A stretch of DNA of 64,000 bases from Variovorax sp. SG517 (GTDB lineage: Bacteria; Pseudomonadota; Gammaproteobacteria; Burkholderiales; Burkholderiaceae_C). Both the position numbers and the translations under genes were made by a program. The stretch covers positions 547,766 through 611,765 of the forward strand of contig NZ_JABMJG010000005.1 of NCBI RefSeq assembly GCF_013376045.1, written 5' to 3'. Each line of letters starts with the position of its first letter. Positions within the stretch are counted from its first letter, which is position 1. Below, piece by piece: positions 59,950 to 64,000 of this stretch. Under the pieces are notes generated by a model. It ran no database searches and had not been told where the DNA came from. It saw nothing but the letters and a program-made list of their open reading frames with translations.

Positions 59950-60462
59950 ATGCGCACGCTGGGTACACACCATTCGTCCTATGAAGGCTTCCTCGGCGCG
60001 GCAACGCGGCGCCGCATCGCGATCCTTGGCCTTGCTGGAGCGGGTCTTCTGCTTGCGGGATGCGCGGCGAAGCCCGTGGTCACCACGGTGGCGGTCACGC
60101 TCACGGCGGGTGCCGACGCCAACCCCGATGCGCGTGGCCGCGCGTCTCCGCTCACGGTGCGCGTGTATGCACTGAAGTCGCCCGGCCCGTTCGAAGGTGC
60201 CGACTTCTTCTCGCTCTTCGAGAAGGACCAGGCCACGCTCGGCGCCGAGCTCGTGCAGCGCGAAGAAGTGCTGCTGCGGCCCGGCGAGACGAAGAAGCTC
60301 GACTTCAACCTGCCGCCCGACGCGAAGTCGATGGGCGTGATGGCCGCCTACCGCGACCTCGACCGCGCGCGCTGGCGCGAGGTGCGGCCTGTGGTCACCG
60401 GCAAGGCGCAGGCGCTGGACGTGACCTTCGGCGCGCGCGCGATGCGCGTCGACAGCAAGTAG
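59950..60462 (+). CDS. tssJ: TssJ, outer-membrane lipoprotein of the T6SS
   Basis: A 170-residue lipoprotein with signal peptide and lipobox LLLAGC (Cys38), followed by the TssJ beta-sandwich: VAVTLTAGADANPDARGR, SPLTVRVYALKS, FFSLFEKDQATLG, LLRPGETKKLDFNLPPDAKS. It caps TssM in the outer membrane. Unusually, it is not beside tssK-L-M but divergent from tssA, 71 bases away. Confidence 0.93.
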   Translation: MRTLGTHHSSYEGFLGAATRRRIAILGLAGAGLLLAGCAAKPVVTTVAVTLTAGADANPDARGRASPLTVRVYALKSPGPFEGADFFSLFEKDQATLGAELVQREEVLLRPGETKKLDFNLPPDAKSMGVMAAYRDLDRARWREVRPVVTGKAQALDVTFGARAMRVDSK

Positions 60463-60513
60463 CAGCCGCAACAGCGATAACAGCGATCACAGCCGAGCTC
60501 GCCTGGCGTTCGA

Positions 60514-61614
60514 TCACGATGGCCGTCCCGGCCGCACCAGCGGCTGGTCGACGGGAAGGAAGCGCTCGAACAGGTCGTGCACGAAGGCGCCGCCGACGGC
60601 ATCCGACGCGGCGGCCGTGAGATAGAAGCCGCGCCAGCGCGGCGCGCGAGAGTTCCTGCCGTGGTTCTCGAACAGCACCTGCGTGAACTCGCGCAGCCCG
60701 GGCCGCAGGGCCCGCACGGCCTCCACGAATTCATGGATCGCGAGCCGGCCGGTGCTGCCCGGCTGCTCGCGCAGCAGTGCCATGCGCAGCGCGTGCAGTT
60801 GCTGCGCGATCGGATCGAACACCGCGTCGAGCCGTTCACCGGCCGGCGTCTCGATGAATGCCGAAGGATCGGTCAGCCGGTGCCCCAGCGCCTGCGCCAG
60901 CACCTCGGGCGGCAGCGCGCCGTGCAGGGTCTCGTAGCCCGCGAGCCGTTCGAGACCGGTCACGACGAGGTAGGTGGGCATTTGCAGGCGCAGGGTGTCG
61001 CTGGCTTCGTCGAGCAGGCGGCGCGTCCGCGCGGCCTGGGACTTCAGCTGCGCCGTGCCCGCCTCCAGCAGGTCGGTGGCCGCCACGGCCACCACGAGCC
61101 CGTTGAGCGGCAGCCGGTCGCGTCGCTCGGCCAGCGCGAGCAGCGAGTGCAGCCACAGGCCGCGCGACCGTGGCGCACCGGTGGTGTCGCCGGCGGCGGT
61201 GGAATCGATCTCGACGGCCACCAGCCGCGGCGTCAGCCACCAGCGCCACCATTCGCCGTCGGGGGATGAAGGCGCGTCCGCGCGTGCGCCGTGCGTCGTC
61301 GCGAACAGGCCCGGCAGGTTGGCCGCCGCATCGCCCAAGCACAGGAACCAGGGCACCGGCGACGCGGACTTCGCCCAGTGCGCGCGGCGCATGGACTGCT
61401 GCGCCTTTGCCATGCCTTCTCTCAGCGCGCCGACGGCCGGCTCGTCCGTGCCGGCCGCGGGCCAGCCGAGCGCCGCGATGCGCTTGTGCAGCCCGCGCCG
61501 GCGGGCGCCGCGTCCCGCGTCGCGCACCACCGCGTACAGCAGGCCGAAGCCCAGCAGGCACAGCGACAGCAGCAGCCAGAAGCGGTGGGCGGGCGACAGC
61601 AGCAGCGCGCTCAT
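60514..61614 (-). CDS. truncated IcmF/TssM-like protein without Walker A
   Basis: A 366-residue protein with one N-terminal TM (~11-30) and a domain that follows TssM motif by motif: PVPWFLCLGDAAANLPGLF where TssM has WYVFIGAPGAGKTT; RLVAVEIDSTAAGDTTG for DTAGRYTTQ; LLALAERRDRLPLNGLVVAV for LLKKVRPRRPLNGVF; PTYLVVTGLERLAGY for PVYVLVTKSDLLYG. The P-loop Lys is absent and the long periplasmic region is missing, so it cannot act as an ATPase or span to TssJ. It is coupled to the DotU-like gene (ATGA), making a second, minimal DotU-IcmF pair of unknown function. Confidence 0.8.
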   Translation of the reverse strand: MSALLLSPAHRFWLLLSLCLLGFGLLYAVVRDAGRGARRRGLHKRIAALGWPAAGTDEPAVGALREGMAKAQQSMRRAHWAKSASPVPWFLCLGDAAANLPGLFATTHGARADAPSSPDGEWWRWWLTPRLVAVEIDSTAAGDTTGAPRSRGLWLHSLLALAERRDRLPLNGLVVAVAATDLLEAGTAQLKSQAARTRRLLDEASDTLRLQMPTYLVVTGLERLAGYETLHGALPPEVLAQALGHRLTDPSAFIETPAGERLDAVFDPIAQQLHALRMALLREQPGSTGRLAIHEFVEAVRALRPGLREFTQVLFENHGRNSRAPRWRGFYLTAAASDAVGGAFVHDLFERFLPVDQPLVRPGRPS

Positions 61615-62957
61615 CGGGAGACGGTCTCCAGGAAGACGAAGTCGGCGATCAGCCGGTCGCTGTTCTTGCTGGCCGCGAGCGACTCGCGCAGCCGCAGCAG
61701 ATAGGTCGAGGCGAGCTCGAAGGGCGGCCGGTCGGATGTCTCCGTGAGCGGCGCGGGCGACGACAGCACCGTGACGAGCACGCTGCCGAAGGGCGGGCTC
61801 ACCAGCCAGCTCGAGGGAATGTCGCGGCCTATCTCCAGCGTCTGGCCGGCGTGCAGCCGGGTCGGCTGCTGGCCTGCGTTGAGGTGCATCACCGAGCCGT
61901 CGACGGTGTAGTAGTCGACCCAGATGTAGCTGTCGTGCCGCGGCGCGACGACCTGCATGCGCACGTTGTCGCCTTCGCGCAGCTTGCCGTCGATGGCCGT
62001 GGGAGCGGTCACGTCCAGCCCGTAGGCCTTCTCGCCGTTGCGCACCTGGTAGGGCTTGAGGATGGCGAACACCTCGCAGTGCGGCCACACGCGCAGGCCG
62101 ATGTCGAAGCGCGGCGCCTTCACGCCGGGCAGCGCGCTCACTTCATGCTCCACGCGCGGCAGGTCGCCGGGCAGCGAGACGAAGCCGGTGACCCGCGTGT
62201 GGCCGTCGCGGTCCACGCTGGCCGTGAGGTCGGCGCAGGCGAAGGTCTGCAGGTGCTGATCGATGCGCTGGGCCAGGCCGGTGTCGGCCGCCGGCGGACC
62301 GCTCGACCAGAACCACAGCATGTACAGAAGGGGCAGGGCGAGCGCCAGCGCGGCGCCGCCGAGCACCAGCGTGCGGTCGCGCCGGCGCGTGTCGTTGGGG
62401 CCGCGCGGATCGGCCACCTCGTAGGGCTGCGGCGTGATGCGGTCCTGCACCAGGCTGCCCGTCGAGAGCGGGCGCAGCAGGAGCTGGCGGCCGTGCAGGT
62501 CCTTCAGCTTGCCGAGCTCGCCCTGGTCGCCGTCCTCGAAGTAGTACTGGCCCTTGAAGCCCAGCGCCAGCGCGTGCCAGTACACCTCGCGCACCGCGTC
62601 GTCGCCGGCGCCCAGTGCCGACAGGTGGTGGAAGAACTCGCTGTGTGCGTTGTTCGAGTTGAAGAGCTGGACCTGCAGCGGGGCTGCCGCCCCCGCCCCC
62701 GTGCTCGCGGCCGTGGCGGCGTCGGGGTGGCGCTCGAGGACCTCGTCGATCCAGGCCACCATCGCGAAGGCCGCCGATTCGATCTGCGCTGCGGGCGTGC
62801 CCGAAGCCTCTGCGGCGGCGCGCGCCGCGTCGAGCTGCTGGCGGAACTGCTGCTGTGCCGCATCGAGCGACGGCAGCGGCGCGCCGGCCGCGACGGCGGC
62901 GTCCAGCGAGAGGCCGGACGAGATGAGGGTGGAGAAGCAGTCGAGCAGGCGGGCCAT
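61611..62957 (-). CDS. second DotU/TssL-like protein with DUF4384-like periplasmic domain
   Basis: A 448-residue protein: DotU-type cytosolic domain (~1-170; FAMVAWIDEVLERHPD, YWHALALGFKGQYYF), one TM (~199-217), and a periplasmic part with a BON-like stretch (ASVDRDGHTRVTGFVSLPGD) and a C-terminal DUF4384-like module (SYIWVDYYTVDGSVMHLN, SSWLVSPPFGSVLVTVLSS). It has no OmpA domain, unlike the main TssL. It probably pairs with the coupled truncated IcmF as an accessory membrane complex. Confidence 0.82.
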   Translation of the reverse strand: MARLLDCFSTLISSGLSLDAAVAAGAPLPSLDAAQQQFRQQLDAARAAAEASGTPAAQIESAAFAMVAWIDEVLERHPDAATAASTGAGAAAPLQVQLFNSNNAHSEFFHHLSALGAGDDAVREVYWHALALGFKGQYYFEDGDQGELGKLKDLHGRQLLLRPLSTGSLVQDRITPQPYEVADPRGPNDTRRRDRTLVLGGAALALALPLLYMLWFWSSGPPAADTGLAQRIDQHLQTFACADLTASVDRDGHTRVTGFVSLPGDLPRVEHEVSALPGVKAPRFDIGLRVWPHCEVFAILKPYQVRNGEKAYGLDVTAPTAIDGKLREGDNVRMQVVAPRHDSYIWVDYYTVDGSVMHLNAGQQPTRLHAGQTLEIGRDIPSSWLVSPPFGSVLVTVLSSPAPLTETSDRPPFELASTYLLRLRESLAASKNSDRLIADFVFLETVSR

Positions 62958-63201
62958 GGACGGGCCCGCTCAGTCGAGGGTTGCGAAGGATGCCTTGCAC
63001 CGGCGTCTGCAGCGATGGCACATGCCCATGTCCCCGGTTCCTTCGAGTAGGCGCCCATTCTTTCAAAGTGCTTGCGGCGGGCGCCATACCGCTTGGGGTC
63101 TATGCCTTTGGGTGGGGCCGCCGGCCTTGCTGCGCGGGGCATTCGCCGGTATCTTCAGCGTCTGCCGTGCGTTGCACGCTGGGACACGGGGAAAAGACAT
63201 C

Positions 63202-63909
63202 ATGAAAATACTGATCGCCGACGACCACCGGCTCGTCATCGAGGCGGTCAAAGCCAAGTTGTCGGAGCTGGAGCCCGGCATCGAATTCGTCCTGGCGATG
63301 AGCGTCGACGAATTGCTTGCCGGCGCCACCGACGACCTCGACCTGGCCCTGATCGATCTCAACATGCCCGGCGCCGACGGCCAGGCCCACATCGACGAGA
63401 TCCGCAAGCGCCATCCGGCGGTGCCGGTGATCGTGCTGTCGGGCTACGAAGACCCGGCCATCATGCGCAGCGCGCTCGAGCGCGGCGTGCTCGGCTTCAT
63501 TCCCAAGGCTTATTCCCCCGACGTGATGCTCTCGGCCGTGCGCCTGGTGCTGGCCGGCGGCGTGTACGTGCCGCCGATGATGCTGACGGCGCTGCCGCCG
63601 GGCATGGTGGCGGGCATGGCGCCGCAGGCAGGCGCCGAGGCGCTGGTGCGCGGCGGCGCTGCCGGCGGCGGCAATAGCGGCGGCACCCAGACGCTGGAAC
63701 ACCTGCGCAGCGTGCTCACCGAGCGGCAGGTCGAGGTGCTGCAGCTGCTGTCGCAGGGCAAGCCCAACAAGCTCATCGGGCGCAGCCTGGGCATCAGCGA
63801 AGGCACGGTGAAGATCCACCTGGCGGCGATCTTCCGCGCGCTCAACGTACGCAACCGCACCGAGGCGGTGGTGGCGGCGCAGGCGCTGACGGAGGCGCAG
63901 CAGGCCTAG
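63202..63909 (+). CDS. LuxR/NarL-family response regulator
   Basis: A 235-residue two-domain regulator: receiver (~1-120) with acidic pair D7/D8, phospho-acceptor D52 (LIDLNMPG), S80 and K102 (GFIPKAYSP); a Gly/Ala linker (~140-165); and a LuxR-type HTH (LTERQVEVLQLLSQGKPNKL, GISEGTVKIHLAAIFRALNV). No kinase gene is adjacent in the visible sequence; the two hybrid kinases at the other end of the window carry an H-box style that often accompanies such regulators, so they are possible partners. It is divergent from the accessory DotU-like gene with a 244-base gap in which I see no clear promoter or gene. The last 91 bases of the window hold nothing I can identify. Confidence 0.93.
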   Translation: MKILIADDHRLVIEAVKAKLSELEPGIEFVLAMSVDELLAGATDDLDLALIDLNMPGADGQAHIDEIRKRHPAVPVIVLSGYEDPAIMRSALERGVLGFIPKAYSPDVMLSAVRLVLAGGVYVPPMMLTALPPGMVAGMAPQAGAEALVRGGAAGGGNSGGTQTLEHLRSVLTERQVEVLQLLSQGKPNKLIGRSLGISEGTVKIHLAAIFRALNVRNRTEAVVAAQALTEAQQA

Positions 63910-64000
63910 GAGTCTGGGCGGCAGAAGCTACGGAGCTCGGGTGAGCTGGACTTGGGGCAAGTGCTTTCGGGGCGCTTGGCCGTTGCGCACGGTGATGAGG

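Noticed and set aside
1..64000. tRNA, rRNA, insertion sequence, integrase or attachment sites
   Set aside because: None seen; no transposase or integrase motifs and no tRNA-like sequence were recognised by eye. A covariance-model scan would be needed to exclude small RNAs.

Overview
The window is very GC-rich, densely packed bacterial DNA. Protein content, GTG/TTG starts and short palindromic intergenic repeats fit a Variovorax-like member of the Comamonadaceae (Betaproteobacteria); this placement is inference, not a database match. Genes often overlap by 4 bases (ATGA or GTGA), so most blocks look like translationally coupled operons.

Layout. (1) 1-3406: the end of a truncated gene, a lipase-type effector (Tle-like), a Tli4-type immunity protein and a small exported protein. 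(2) 3450-5164: a divergent isochorismatase-family hydrolase / GlxA-type regulator pair. (3) 5200-12701: two sensory modules, each pairing a hybrid histidine kinase with periplasmic binding protein(s) that have no transporter genes beside them. (4) 12866-55371: the main type VI secretion (T6SS) block on the + strand: tssK-tssL-tssM-tagF, a ~617-bp inverted repeat, then ppkA, an MltA lytic transglycosylase, a sigma-like factor, a membrane-anchored anti-sigma-like protein, a caspase-like protease, an Hcp-like protein, tagJ, tssE, tssF, tssG, clpV, and a long effector-delivery stretch (two VgrGs, two PAAR-like proteins, DUF2169/pentapeptide/DUF3540/DUF6484 proteins, a degenerate ketoacyl-synthase fold, a PAAR-nuclease toxin with candidate immunity protein, a TIGR02270 protein), ending with tagH and pppA. 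(5) 55460-59878, - strand: tssA-tssB-tssC-hcp and a small peptidoglycan-binding-like protein. (6) 59950-62957: tssJ, convergent with a second DotU-like gene and a truncated IcmF/TssM-like gene. (7) 63202-63909: an orphan LuxR-family response regulator.

How it works together. All thirteen core functions are encoded: TssA-TssM, with ClpV as TssH, Hcp as TssD and VgrG as TssI. The Thr-phosphorylation control set (PpkA, PppA, TagH, TagF) and TagJ are also present. The VgrG/PAAR/DUF2169 stretch looks like cargo loading and tip assembly.

Least explained parts: the sigma/anti-sigma/caspase/MltA insert between ppkA and the sheath/baseplate genes; the ATPase-dead truncated IcmF with its own DotU; the active-site-less ketoacyl-synthase homologue inside the effector stretch; VgrG1 with a hydrophobic extension and 47 consecutive prolines; and palindromic repeats, one of them read in frame inside clpV.
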